Source: an uncultured Candidatus Woesearchaeota archaeon
Lineage (GTDB): Archaea > Nanobdellota > Nanobdellia > UBA10117
Direction: 5' to 3'
DNA: 34,051 nucleotides
Assembly: GCA_903864915.1 (NCBI GenBank)
Contig: CAIPHS010000005.1
Span: forward strand, 67,968 to 102,018
In this document: positions 23,428-31,950 of the stretch, one piece after another
Position numbering within the stretch: the stretch's first letter is position 1
Layout: each line of letters starts with the position of its first letter
Translations under genes and position numbers: made by a program
Notes under the pieces: generated by a model
Databases searched by the model: none
Seen by the model: the letters and a program-made list of their open reading frames with translations, nothing else
Told to the model about the DNA's origin: nothing

Positions 23428-25179
23428 TCAATTACTAAAGTATTGGCCTAAATCTGGCGCACCCTCGACGTGCTTGGCGCCCGAATAGTAGGGCAATATG
23501 TCTGCTATTGCTTTTGCAGTCTTGACGTCCTTTACTGGCAAGCTAACGTAATTCCTGCCATCCCCTACTATAATATTAGTATAGTCTTTTGATGTTGATA
23601 TGGCAAAGATATCTGGCTTGTCCCCTGGATACTTATCCATGAACTTTTCTTTGGCCCTTTCGTAAAGTCTGGCAAATTTTGCCGCAGCCTTAGGGCTTGT
23701 TTCTGACACCTTCCTGAAGGTAAGGGCTGTTGACAGCTCGCTATATGGAAAATCGTTATGCGTTTCTTGCAGTCTCTTTGCATTTTTAGCACTATGCTTG
23801 TAATGAAGGGTTTCGTTGCCTTCCCCTGATTCTGCCTTTGCCTGGAAGAATTTAACTATGCCACTATCGCTTTCTGGATCGTAAGAATTCCAAAGTGATT
23901 TTGCTTGATCGACTTCAGACCTTTTGTGGTAAATATCCCGCAGGTACAAAATTGTGTTTGCCCATATCGCACGGGCTGCATCTTTTGCATCATCATTGTT
24001 GACTAAATCCACATCTTTTTCGTTTGCAATGCTTTCGTTATTGTTCTGCATTGAAACATTTGTTTGGTTGAGTACATTATCCAAATATAAGTCGCAATTA
24101 GTGTCTGCGCCTTTTGCGTTTGCAATACTTTCCAAGTCTTCCAGTGCAGCATGTGCTGCCAGCGCATATTCATTCTTTGGATCAAGGCAACTCAACCTGT
24201 CAATAGTATTGTGCAACGTTCTCAATCTCAACGCACCCATATTTTTCAGGAGTGTTGGGATGAGCACCATTTTCTTTTCTTTGGTGTTTGGCGTAACACT
24301 CTCGCCGATAGTATCATAATACCATTGCAGAATATTTCTCGCATCCTTTTCTTCAACACGGTCTTCGCCCGCATATACGCAGAACAATTCAACCATCTCA
24401 TTTACGTTTTCGGGAATTGCAAAGCTCAATATGTCTTCAAGCTGCTTCTGCCTTGCAACCGTGTGCGCTAGTGTCTCATTTTGAGCGCCGCCGTTTGGTA
24501 TTGCTGTATTTTCTATCTGGTTAATGGTATCACATCTTTTCAGATACAAAGGCACGACGTGCTTTAATTTGATTGACTCTAATTCTTTTCCAGCAGCATC
24601 GTAATCAATTTTTGTGTGCCTGCACGCGAAAGGGTCACAAGTGTCTGCAAACTCTGGGTGCTTTCCAAACAATTTCTTTTGTATACATTTGCTATTTTGG
24701 TCTGGATAAAATTCACAATCATATGCGGAGACTGGTAAATTTATGCCAAATTTTCTGACTGCTTCCTTTCCGGATATCCATGCATCCTGTGCCTGTTCCC
24801 ATAAGAATTCCTGCAGCACGCCAGACTGCAATTTATCTAAAACATAATTCACATCTGATGTATCGATGGTGTAAAAAATATCTGAAGCATTGACTGTTGA
24901 AGGTGCATATTCAAAGCCTTTGACCTTGATTATGGCAATATTTTCATCAGGCGTTTCAACAGAATAGTTCAGCTGTCCGGGCCACTTTACAGCCACACCT
25001 TCAGGGCTTACGTGAAAATCTGCGCGATTTAACGCCCTCGGATTTGTAGGTTCCCAGTACTGATCTTCGTAAAGTTTTACATTTTCTAAGTACTTAATTA
25101 GATTATTAACACCATCAGATATTTTTTTCTCGGCAATAGTATTGACTGCGATTTTGCCTGGTTTTGAGCTTACGACCAT
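23428..25179 (-). CDS. Orphan protein of about 583 residues, unknown function
   Basis: A large mainly helical, charged protein with no signal peptide or membrane helix. A cysteine cluster near residues 155-190 (YDCEFYPDQNSKC; DTCDPFACRHTK) could bind metal or form disulfides. The C-terminal 120 residues include AAAKFARLYERAKEKFMDKY and IFAISTSKDYTNIIVGDG. The frame opens with two GTG codons (25188, 25185), but ATG 25179 follows GGTG by four bases and the TATA box CTTTATATACC (25213-25225), so ATG is chosen. It has its own promoter between the FtsZ-like operon and the 684-residue gene. No family recognised; its place suggests an envelope-related role. Confidence 0.75.
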   Translation of the reverse strand: MVVSSKPGKIAVNTIAEKKISDGVNNLIKYLENVKLYEDQYWEPTNPRALNRADFHVSPEGVAVKWPGQLNYSVETPDENIAIIKVKGFEYAPSTVNASDIFYTIDTSDVNYVLDKLQSGVLQEFLWEQAQDAWISGKEAVRKFGINLPVSAYDCEFYPDQNSKCIQKKLFGKHPEFADTCDPFACRHTKIDYDAAGKELESIKLKHVVPLYLKRCDTINQIENTAIPNGGAQNETLAHTVARQKQLEDILSFAIPENVNEMVELFCVYAGEDRVEEKDARNILQWYYDTIGESVTPNTKEKKMVLIPTLLKNMGALRLRTLHNTIDRLSCLDPKNEYALAAHAALEDLESIANAKGADTNCDLYLDNVLNQTNVSMQNNNESIANEKDVDLVNNDDAKDAARAIWANTILYLRDIYHKRSEVDQAKSLWNSYDPESDSGIVKFFQAKAESGEGNETLHYKHSAKNAKRLQETHNDFPYSELSTALTFRKVSETSPKAAAKFARLYERAKEKFMDKYPGDKPDIFAISTSKDYTNIIVGDGRNYVSLPVKDVKTAKAIADILPYYSGAKHVEGAPDLGQYFSN

Positions 25180-25212
25180 TTTCACCACTATATGCTAGTA
25201 ATATATACAATA

Positions 25213-25225
25213 TGGTATATAAAGG
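25213..25225 (-). promoter_or_regulatory. TATA box of the 583-residue orphan
   Basis: Minus strand CCTTTATATACC, 34-46 bases before ATG 25179. It is a strong match to an archaeal TATA element and separates this gene from the upstream three-gene operon. Confidence 0.55.
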
Positions 25226-25277
25226 TTATGGTGGCTTTGTTAAGTTAGTTTAAAATAATAAATAAAAAGAAAAGGGC

Positions 25278-26009
25278 TTACTTGCCCTTCATGCCCTTAA
25301 AGTATTCTTCCTTTATGCGTTCTAAAACTGGCTTAGCCAGCTTTTCAGCATTTGGTCCCGTGACTTTTCCGCCGAAAGCAGAGTATTCGCCTATTTTCTT
25401 TCCGCCATCGTAAACAGCCACATATGCTGACCAGAAACCATCCACGAATTTATATTCCATATCCTTGGCAGGTGCTGGAGCAGCAGTTTCCACTTTGGTT
25501 TCAAGATTGTCTTCCATCTGCAGATCTTCAGCATCTTCCTCTTTTGGAGTTTCGGTAGGAGGAACTGGCTTTGGTTCGGCTGATTTTTTTGCAGCTTCCC
25601 TTTCCGCAAGCAATTGGTTTAAGCTTGTTTGGTAAAGATTTGCCCTTTCGACAGCTTGCTTTTCATTCTTATAGGGACCTTCTTGGTCGCTTTTAACTAC
25701 CCAGGGCCCCTTTTTTCGCATATACATTACACCATCTGTTGAAGGTGCTTTTGGATCTTTAGAAGGAAACCTTGCGGCATAAGCTACAATTTTATTAGTA
25801 ACAGGGTCTGCATAAACTTTGGTGGGTTTGACTGTTCCATCTTTTCCAGTAACCCGTAATTCATATTCGACTAGGTCGCTAAGTTCAGGTAATTCATCTT
25901 CATCTGCATCGTCAGTTTCTGTTGGAGTTGGCTGTTCGTCTTCACTAGGCTCTCCGCCTAATCCAGCAAACGTCTCTTCTTCTTTTGATTTTTTATCTTC
26001 ATCTGCCAT
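25278..26009 (-). CDS. Acidic orphan protein of 243 residues, third gene of the FtsZ-like operon
   Basis: A soluble protein with a very acidic N-terminal 45 residues (ETDDADEDELPELSD), a small domain (about 47-85, VEYELRVTGKDGTVKPTK), a helical stretch (AVERANLYQTSLNQLLAERE), a second acidic/proline linker and a C-terminal domain (about 185-243, VDGFWSAYVAVYDGGKK). The 47-85 segment resembles the N-terminal domain of the 481-residue protein encoded first in this operon. Only two bases separate it from the stop of the 849-residue gene; GAGGTAAA lies before the ATG, so it is cotranscribed. The function is unknown; an adaptor of the FtsZ-like protein is an inference from operon position. Confidence 0.75.
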   Translation of the reverse strand: MADEDKKSKEEETFAGLGGEPSEDEQPTPTETDDADEDELPELSDLVEYELRVTGKDGTVKPTKVYADPVTNKIVAYAARFPSKDPKAPSTDGVMYMRKKGPWVVKSDQEGPYKNEKQAVERANLYQTSLNQLLAEREAAKKSAEPKPVPPTETPKEEDAEDLQMEDNLETKVETAAPAPAKDMEYKFVDGFWSAYVAVYDGGKKIGEYSAFGGKVTGPNAEKLAKPVLERIKEEYFKGMKGK

Positions 26010-26011
26010 TT

Positions 26012-28561
26012 TTATTTACCTCTTGTGCCTTTGACTTTAGCCGCTGCTTTGTTGGCCAAGTCCTTGAACTTTGACAGTCCCTTTGCCCAGTATGATTCCT
26101 TCTTAGGAGGTTCAGCTACCCGTATAGGTACAGGTGTGGCTGCAGTTACTGGTGCAAATACGATTGGTTTTGGCTTTCCGAAATCATAGAAGTTGCCTTC
26201 TGGCGTCCTCAATGACTCTCTATCATAAATTGCATTATACATGTAAGCAAACGTCTTCAGAACATTGTCACCAGCATACAGTCCTTTACCTCTTACAGCG
26301 TCTGATGTTGCTGCGATGACTTCCAGCTGGGCCTCTGAGTTCTCGACGTATGGCAACTCTTCCTCATCAAGGATTTGCCATGTCAAGTTCTTGTCGCCGT
26401 TAGCAAACACTTTACGGAACGTATCTTTGTTAAACGAATTGTAAACTGTCTTTGTATTTTCATACAAAACTATTAAATCTTCAGTCGTAACTGTTGAAGG
26501 CCCGCCTATCAACACAGATGTGGCTTCGTTCTTGCCTGTTCCTGTGTAGCTTATAGCTGTTGCATGACGCCAGATTACGCTTGCTTCGTCAACCAGATAC
26601 TTTGCTTCATACTGATATGAGTCTGGCTTCTGCTGTCTTGACGTCAATGCAAACATGACTTGTGTTGGAGTCAGGTATTCAATAGGAACTTTTGCGTCAG
26701 GAATATCTTTCTTTATTTCTTCCTTCGTCTTGCCCATCTTCAAAGCGGCAATTACTGTATCAACGTACTCTGAAGGTGTCATTCTGTTGTCAAAGAATTC
26801 CTTGCCTTCAAATTGTTTCGTGAACAAGCCGTTGAATACATCCCTTTGTATAATGACATCTTTCTGTTCACCTTCTTTGCCAATCTTGTGCGCTTCCTTG
26901 TACACTGCATGCGAAACTGGCTTTGCTAATACGCGAAGTTCATCCAATACCGCATCTCTCGTACTAGGTCTCCTTAGCTCATTAGCATGCTCATAATAGC
27001 CTGCTATGGTTCTGCCAGACATAAAACGTATGAATTCCTTTACTTCAGAATCCTTTGTTCCTCTGGCACCCTGCAATGGCTTGTTCAAAGCACTTGCAAA
27101 GTTCATTATTATATCAACAAGAGATTTGTCTGTGACTGCAACGTTATTCACTTTAGGGGCTTGGCCTGTTGCTTTTACAGTTGCCTCGCCTGCAGCGTAA
27201 ACTGCTGCTGTGCTTACTACAATATCTGTATTAATTGCTGGCATGAATTGTTCACCAGATACGCCTTTTGCGACTCTCCTGCTCTTGTTCATAATACCGA
27301 GCAGGTTAACTACCGCATTTGGAGCATCTGAGCCGACCAACGACTGCGGATATGTTCTGCCAGCCCATGTCAAAAAGGCAGGTTCTCTCCTAATAGGTAT
27401 ATTTTCCCAGCCATATTTCTTCATGTCATAAAGCAAATCTGCAATACCATCGGTGATTGCACCGCCTGTTCCGCCGCTCATAGAACTTAACAAAATGACA
27501 AGTCGAATATCTGCATCTGCCAAATTGTAATTGTCAGTGATGCATTTTTCGCTGTCCACTTCGCGACCAACCATCCTGTATCTTATTGGTATCTTGATTG
27601 CACTATTTACTAAATCAACATCAATCTTGCCTGGTATGTATATCCATCCGCCTTTCAAGTCGACAATCTGTTTATGTGCTATGGCATAGTCAAGGTCAAT
27701 TTGCTTATATTCAGGACTCTTAGGATCCTTCTGATTGCTAAGTGCGAACTTCATGAATTCTGGCAATGAATATGCTATGGCTGCAATGTCTTCTTTTCTT
27801 ACCTGCATGCCCCTCATGAATGCATGGCCTACTGCAAGGCTATTTCCAGTGTGCAATTCCTCGCCCTTGCCAGTTAAGCTTTCATCAGTATCGCTATAAG
27901 TTATGCAAGACCAGCATGGAAATTTGTCATCAAGGGTTGTTCCAAAAGATGGGTGTGGCACTGTCGTTCCTGACAAAGTAACGCAGGCATTTGGTGCTCT
28001 GTTTGTTAACCTTAAATCGCCTGACCAGTCAATCGTATATGGCTTGACATCCAAGCCCTGGAAGTTCAAAGAAACATCAACATATTCTTTATTTGCATCA
28101 CCAGTCATGATTTCCCGGCGTATTTGGTCTCTGTTTTTTCCTACAATAGCTCCTCTTACATCCAAGTCTGCAATATTATTAACATCAACTGTTCGCGTAA
28201 CTACTGGGCCAACAAATTCTTTCAAAACATCATTTACAATTATTTTAGCGCCGCTTCCACCACATCCAAAAATAGGAATAGTAGGTGTGCGTATGACACC
28301 TTTTGCACCGTTTTGTTTATCCATCTCACCTTTAATTTGATTACCATATAGTGGTGATAGTTTATTAAGAGTTGTGCCAGGTTTTTCGTCAACTTGAGGT
28401 GTCTCGCTATGACCTTGGCCTTCTGCGCTGGCAATTGCCACAGACGTCGTTTTAGCCCTGCCATCATCCTCTAATATTTCTGTCAGCACATCTTTTGGTT
28501 TTTCTTCCTCATCGAGTTTCTTGCGCTGCAATGGAACGGAGGGTATCAGTTGGTGTGGCAT
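26012..28561 (-). CDS. Divergent FtsZ/tubulin-superfamily-like GTPase, 849 residues
   Basis: Four glycine-loop motifs appear in tubulin order: T1-like IFGCGGSGAKIIVNDVL (97-113), a T2-like strand-loop TRTVDVNNIADLD (122-134), T3-like HTGNSLAVGHAF (237-248; compare GAGANPEVG in FtsZ) and T4-like LVILLSSMSGGTGGAITDG (354-372; compare GGGTGTG). A T6/T7-like region may be INTDIVVSTA and VAVTDKSLVDIIM (443-486), but the catalytic acidic residues do not align cleanly. Insertions of about 80 residues separate T2, T3 and T4. The N-terminal 90 residues look disordered. The end has a proline-rich linker and a basic amphipathic helix. Start and upstream stop overlap by one base. Alternative: another GxGGxG nucleotide-binding fold. 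The superfamily is inferred from motifs only. Confidence 0.72.
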   Translation of the reverse strand: MPHQLIPSVPLQRKKLDEEEKPKDVLTEILEDDGRAKTTSVAIASAEGQGHSETPQVDEKPGTTLNKLSPLYGNQIKGEMDKQNGAKGVIRTPTIPIFGCGGSGAKIIVNDVLKEFVGPVVTRTVDVNNIADLDVRGAIVGKNRDQIRREIMTGDANKEYVDVSLNFQGLDVKPYTIDWSGDLRLTNRAPNACVTLSGTTVPHPSFGTTLDDKFPCWSCITYSDTDESLTGKGEELHTGNSLAVGHAFMRGMQVRKEDIAAIAYSLPEFMKFALSNQKDPKSPEYKQIDLDYAIAHKQIVDLKGGWIYIPGKIDVDLVNSAIKIPIRYRMVGREVDSEKCITDNYNLADADIRLVILLSSMSGGTGGAITDGIADLLYDMKKYGWENIPIRREPAFLTWAGRTYPQSLVGSDAPNAVVNLLGIMNKSRRVAKGVSGEQFMPAINTDIVVSTAAVYAAGEATVKATGQAPKVNNVAVTDKSLVDIIMNFASALNKPLQGARGTKDSEVKEFIRFMSGRTIAGYYEHANELRRPSTRDAVLDELRVLAKPVSHAVYKEAHKIGKEGEQKDVIIQRDVFNGLFTKQFEGKEFFDNRMTPSEYVDTVIAALKMGKTKEEIKKDIPDAKVPIEYLTPTQVMFALTSRQQKPDSYQYEAKYLVDEASVIWRHATAISYTGTGKNEATSVLIGGPSTVTTEDLIVLYENTKTVYNSFNKDTFRKVFANGDKNLTWQILDEEELPYVENSEAQLEVIAATSDAVRGKGLYAGDNVLKTFAYMYNAIYDRESLRTPEGNFYDFGKPKPIVFAPVTAATPVPIRVAEPPKKESYWAKGLSKFKDLANKAAAKVKGTRGK

Positions 28562-30006
28562 TACTCAAACTCCTCATCTATGACTTTCGAATCTCTACTC
28601 TTGTAAACTTTAGTTGCTGGCTTGTGTGGTGCTGGTGAATCCATTCGTACTACTGGAATTTCTTCTGGCTTGGCTTTAGGCGAAGGTGCTGGCTTTCTGG
28701 CCATCCAAGCCTCGTAGTCTGCATAAATTGCGCTCTCCTGCTCTGCCTTCGTCTCAACTGCCTTTTCCCCAGCCATCCAAATCTTGTAGGCTGCGTACAT
28801 GCCTATCAGGCCGCCTATCAGGCCGCCAACAGCATTTGAATTATCTATCTGGTGCAGCTTGTCTGCATAATCTGCCAGCCAGCTCGCACTTGGCAAGTAA
28901 TTGTTAATCACATTCTCTATCAAATGAGCTTTTTCAACGAGATAGCCAATAACCATAGAGACTGGAGCGCTGCTTGCTGCAGCAGCCAGCCATCTTCTGG
29001 CATGCCTGCTAGGTTCATTGCGCTTCTCTTCAATTAAATCATTACAATGCGTCTCTGACAGTTTCAGCTTTTCTTCCAAATCTTCGACATTTCCTTTTGC
29101 AAGTTTTTTCTCGAGAGACTTGATTTTTTTCTGCGAACCAATTACTTGTTCGGCAGCTACGAGATAATCTTTAATATCTTTAGCAGGCATCTTCTCTGGC
29201 GTGTAAATTACGTCTTTGCCTTCATCATTAAAATATGCAAAACGGCCATCTTTCCTTTGGTGTACCCAAAGCTTCTTGTCTTTCGCTTTAGAGTATACCA
29301 TAATTTCAACTTTGTTATTGTGCTCTCGTATAGCCTTACCACTAGCTATAACGACGTGCTTGAGATGTATGGTTGTGATACGTCTATCGTAATTTCCCGA
29401 TAAGCTTTCTTTCTGCTCGTCCAGGCGTGCATCCAAATCTGCCTGTGAAATGCCTGCTCCAGTTTTTTCATCTGCTTCCAGTTTGCTTTTCAAGTCTGCA
29501 ATTTCTTCTGCTTTCTCTTCGAGCTCTGCTTCCAAACTCTCACACTCCGCCTGATAATTCACAGAAGGAGATACTGGTTTTGCAGGTGGGCCAACAGGTT
29601 TTGCAACTGGCTTCTGGTACTGCGGAGGCACATATGGCTTTGCTTGTGCTGTAGCTGGCTTTGGTGCTTCTGCAGGTTTTGGTGGTTGAGGAGGAGCTTG
29701 CGGCGATGACCCATATAATTCGGCAATCCTTTGCTTTACAGCAGCCACAGCCATGCCTGGCACTTCACGTATAAGATCTGAATTAGAGTCATAAACAAGC
29801 CCTGCATTAGTATTATAAAATCTAGTTGGGTTTGTCAAGCTGTCTGGATAAATCTTGCAAACAGACGTTTCCAGCCCATCGCCGGATTTGCGGAAGACTT
29901 CAAAAACTGGCTTCTTATCCATTACCTCAACTGTTTTCTCTGCACGGAAAGTTAGTTTGCCAGAACTCTGTCCCGTAACAGGTTTTTTCTTTTTTTGGAC
30001 AACCAT
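28561..30006 (-). CDS. Coiled-coil protein with two membrane segments, first gene of the FtsZ-like operon (481 residues)
   Basis: An N-terminal small domain (about 33-100, containing VFEVFRKSGDGLETSVCKIY) is followed by a proline/alanine/lysine-rich linker (QAPPQPPKPAEAPKPATAQ) and a coiled coil (about 152-205, SLEAELEEKAEEIADLKSKL). A beta-rich domain follows (about 208-275) and a second coiled coil (282-330). Two membrane segments lie at about 338-357 (RWLAAAASSAPVSMVIGYLV) and 391-411 (AVGGLIGGLIGMYAAYKIW), with a short loop between, then a cytoplasmic tail ending KVIDEEFE. With both ends inside, it could anchor the 849-residue protein encoded next. No family recognised. Confidence 0.78.
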   Translation of the reverse strand: MVVQKKKKPVTGQSSGKLTFRAEKTVEVMDKKPVFEVFRKSGDGLETSVCKIYPDSLTNPTRFYNTNAGLVYDSNSDLIREVPGMAVAAVKQRIAELYGSSPQAPPQPPKPAEAPKPATAQAKPYVPPQYQKPVAKPVGPPAKPVSPSVNYQAECESLEAELEEKAEEIADLKSKLEADEKTGAGISQADLDARLDEQKESLSGNYDRRITTIHLKHVVIASGKAIREHNNKVEIMVYSKAKDKKLWVHQRKDGRFAYFNDEGKDVIYTPEKMPAKDIKDYLVAAEQVIGSQKKIKSLEKKLAKGNVEDLEEKLKLSETHCNDLIEEKRNEPSRHARRWLAAAASSAPVSMVIGYLVEKAHLIENVINNYLPSASWLADYADKLHQIDNSNAVGGLIGGLIGMYAAYKIWMAGEKAVETKAEQESAIYADYEAWMARKPAPSPKAKPEEIPVVRMDSPAPHKPATKVYKSRDSKVIDEEFE

Positions 30007-30030
30007 ATTGTAAGCTACTAAAGTATGATA

Positions 30031-30042
30031 GTTTTTTAAAAG
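30031..30042 (-). promoter_or_regulatory. TATA box of the FtsZ-like operon
   Basis: Minus strand CTTTTAAAAAAC, 25-36 bases before the ATG at 30006, so the operon message is leaderless or has a leader of a few bases. No other clear TATA box occurs before 25278, consistent with one three-gene transcript. Confidence 0.55.
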
Positions 30043-30061
30043 AAGCGCACAAAAAACTGAA

Positions 30062-30080
30062 AATTAAAAAATAAAAAGAA
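30062..30080 (-). terminator. T-rich run after the 619-residue surface gene
   Basis: Just after the stop at 30087 the minus strand carries several runs of four to six T residues, the usual archaeal termination signal. No hairpin is seen. Confidence 0.4.
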
Positions 30081-30086
30081 GAAGAT

Positions 30087-31946
30087 TTAGTCTTCTTCGC
30101 TGTTTCGTTTGCCTTTATTGCCGTAGACTTTAACGTCACTTCTTCCGGCAACTCTCTTGCCGATGACAATCAGGGCGAATGCTGCCAATACTCCAATCAG
30201 CACGATGAACAGCAATCTCTGCTCGTCAGTCTTCAGTCCGGCCAATGGGTTTATCAGTACACTTGGTTTTGCGCCCATCTTTACATTTATTGTGCTTGAG
30301 CTTACAACCAGATTTCCTGACTTCACATTCAGGACTGCAGTTTGGTCACCAGTGGCAGTTGTTTTAGGTGTTATGTAAACCAAAACATCAGTTACTGCCC
30401 CTGAGGCTAATGTAACTGTAGCTGGCTCGACATAACCGCTTGCCCAGTCAGAAGTTCCAACCAGTTCCAAGGTGTAAGTTGCAGTTGTGCTGCCTGTATT
30501 CTTTATTGCAGCTGAAACTTTCAACTGCTGACCTTGTGTTCCTTCAACAGAATTTGTTGAAAGGGTCAGTATGCCTGTTCCGCCAGTTGTTGGAGTTTCT
30601 GTTGTAGTGGTTGTGCCTGTTCCTGTGCACAGCACTTCAAGCTCTGCGGATGCTGTCTTGGCATCGTTTCCATCGTTGTACTTGACAGTGACTTCCAAAG
30701 AATGGTTGCCAGCCTTTGCATCAGCAGGTATCAGGACTGTCATGGTCTTTGTAGCTTCTGCTCCTGAACCCTGGTAGTTAAGGTCGAACGAACCTGAACT
30801 TTGCGATATGCTTAGGTCGCTATCCCTAACTATAATCTCAACTGTGTCTTGATTTGAGCCGGTGTTCCAAAAGTGTGTTACAACATCAACGGAATTCCCA
30901 CAAACTACTGTTGCGGGATTCATTGCAACGCCGTCTATGTATGTGTCGTAGTCGTTACGTTCAACATCCACTGAATAAGTGTAGAGGTCAGACTTTTCTG
31001 TGTCGTTCGCATCCTTTCCGACTGCTTCCAGCATCAAATAGGCTTTGCCAGCCTTAGTTTTCGGAGGGACTTGTAATTTTATGGTGAAATCATTGCTGTC
31101 CTGTCCATCAAGGCTGAATGAATCCAATGAAACCTTGTCAGTCAACCTCGTGCCTGCTGTATTCTGCAGCCATGCTCTCACATGGATGCTCTTCATATTA
31201 GTTGAGATTTTATTTTCAACGGTGAATGCAGTGTCAAGGAAATCGCCAGGCACTAATTGCGAATCATCGTCTGTTACATCGTCAACTGTAACATCGGTTA
31301 TGGCAAGCTTGCCGTCATTCGATGCCCTTGCAACGATGAAATATGTTGTTCCGGTGACAGTCAATCCGCCAGAATCCGTAACAGTTATTGTAACTGCGCG
31401 TATGGTGTTTATGTCTGTATCTTGTGCATTAATTGTAATCAAGCCAGTGTTTGAATTTATAGAGAATGCACTCCAGCTGGCTGCATCTGCAGAATAGGTT
31501 GCAATGTTACCATCAACATCGGATGCAACTTTTGTCAAGTCATATGTAAACGCTGAGCCTGCATTCACTTCAATTTCTGAAGGCAAACTCAAAGTTGGGG
31601 CATCGTTCACAGGCACTACTGTGGCTTTGAATGTGCTAATCTTGCTTACGCCTGAGTTGTTTGTCGCATTTACAGTAATTGTTTCTGCGCCATTCCAGTT
31701 TGCTTTCGCGCTGAAAGACAACACGTTGTTTGCAACAGTAACGTAGACATTTGTATTTCCAGTAATATTATAGGATGCTATACTTTCGCCTGTGGAAAGC
31801 GTTAGCTGGCCTGTAGAGACCAAATCAACGGTTTTAGCGGAGTCTTCATTAAAACTGACAGCATTTACGCTGAGTTCGAATGCCAGCGCTCCAGGTATTA
31901 ATAACAACAATGCCAGTATCGGCAATAACTTTTTCATTATTTTCAT
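30087..31946 (-). CDS. Membrane-anchored surface protein with cadherin-like and S-layer-type domains (619 residues)
   Basis: It has a signal peptide (KLLPILALLLLIPGALA). Residues about 23-110 form a strand-rich domain, and 110-205 a cadherin/He-PIG-like domain (VPVNDAPTLSLPSEIEV; INSNTGLITINAQDTD). Two CARDB-like domains then include MKSIHVRAWLQNTAGTRL and VVCGNSVDVVTHFWNTGSN, shared in form with the 397- and 421-residue proteins. A threonine-rich linker (TGTGTTTTTETPTTGG) and a NEW3-like domain precede the membrane helix (LLFIVLIGVLAAFALIVIG) and a charged tail. GAGGTG lies eight bases before ATG 31946, favouring it over ATG 31937. Probably an S-layer-like or adhesion component. Confidence 0.85.
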   Translation of the reverse strand: MKIMKKLLPILALLLLIPGALAFELSVNAVSFNEDSAKTVDLVSTGQLTLSTGESIASYNITGNTNVYVTVANNVLSFSAKANWNGAETITVNATNNSGVSKISTFKATVVPVNDAPTLSLPSEIEVNAGSAFTYDLTKVASDVDGNIATYSADAASWSAFSINSNTGLITINAQDTDINTIRAVTITVTDSGGLTVTGTTYFIVARASNDGKLAITDVTVDDVTDDDSQLVPGDFLDTAFTVENKISTNMKSIHVRAWLQNTAGTRLTDKVSLDSFSLDGQDSNDFTIKLQVPPKTKAGKAYLMLEAVGKDANDTEKSDLYTYSVDVERNDYDTYIDGVAMNPATVVCGNSVDVVTHFWNTGSNQDTVEIIVRDSDLSISQSSGSFDLNYQGSGAEATKTMTVLIPADAKAGNHSLEVTVKYNDGNDAKTASAELEVLCTGTGTTTTTETPTTGGTGILTLSTNSVEGTQGQQLKVSAAIKNTGSTTATYTLELVGTSDWASGYVEPATVTLASGAVTDVLVYITPKTTATGDQTAVLNVKSGNLVVSSSTINVKMGAKPSVLINPLAGLKTDEQRLLFIVLIGVLAAFALIVIGKRVAGRSDVKVYGNKGKRNSEED

Positions 31947-31950
31947 TATA

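Noticed and set aside
14325-31946. Envelope island as a prophage or integrated element
   Set aside because: No integrase, transposase, terminase, capsid or portal signature and no flanking direct repeat or tRNA-end duplication was seen.
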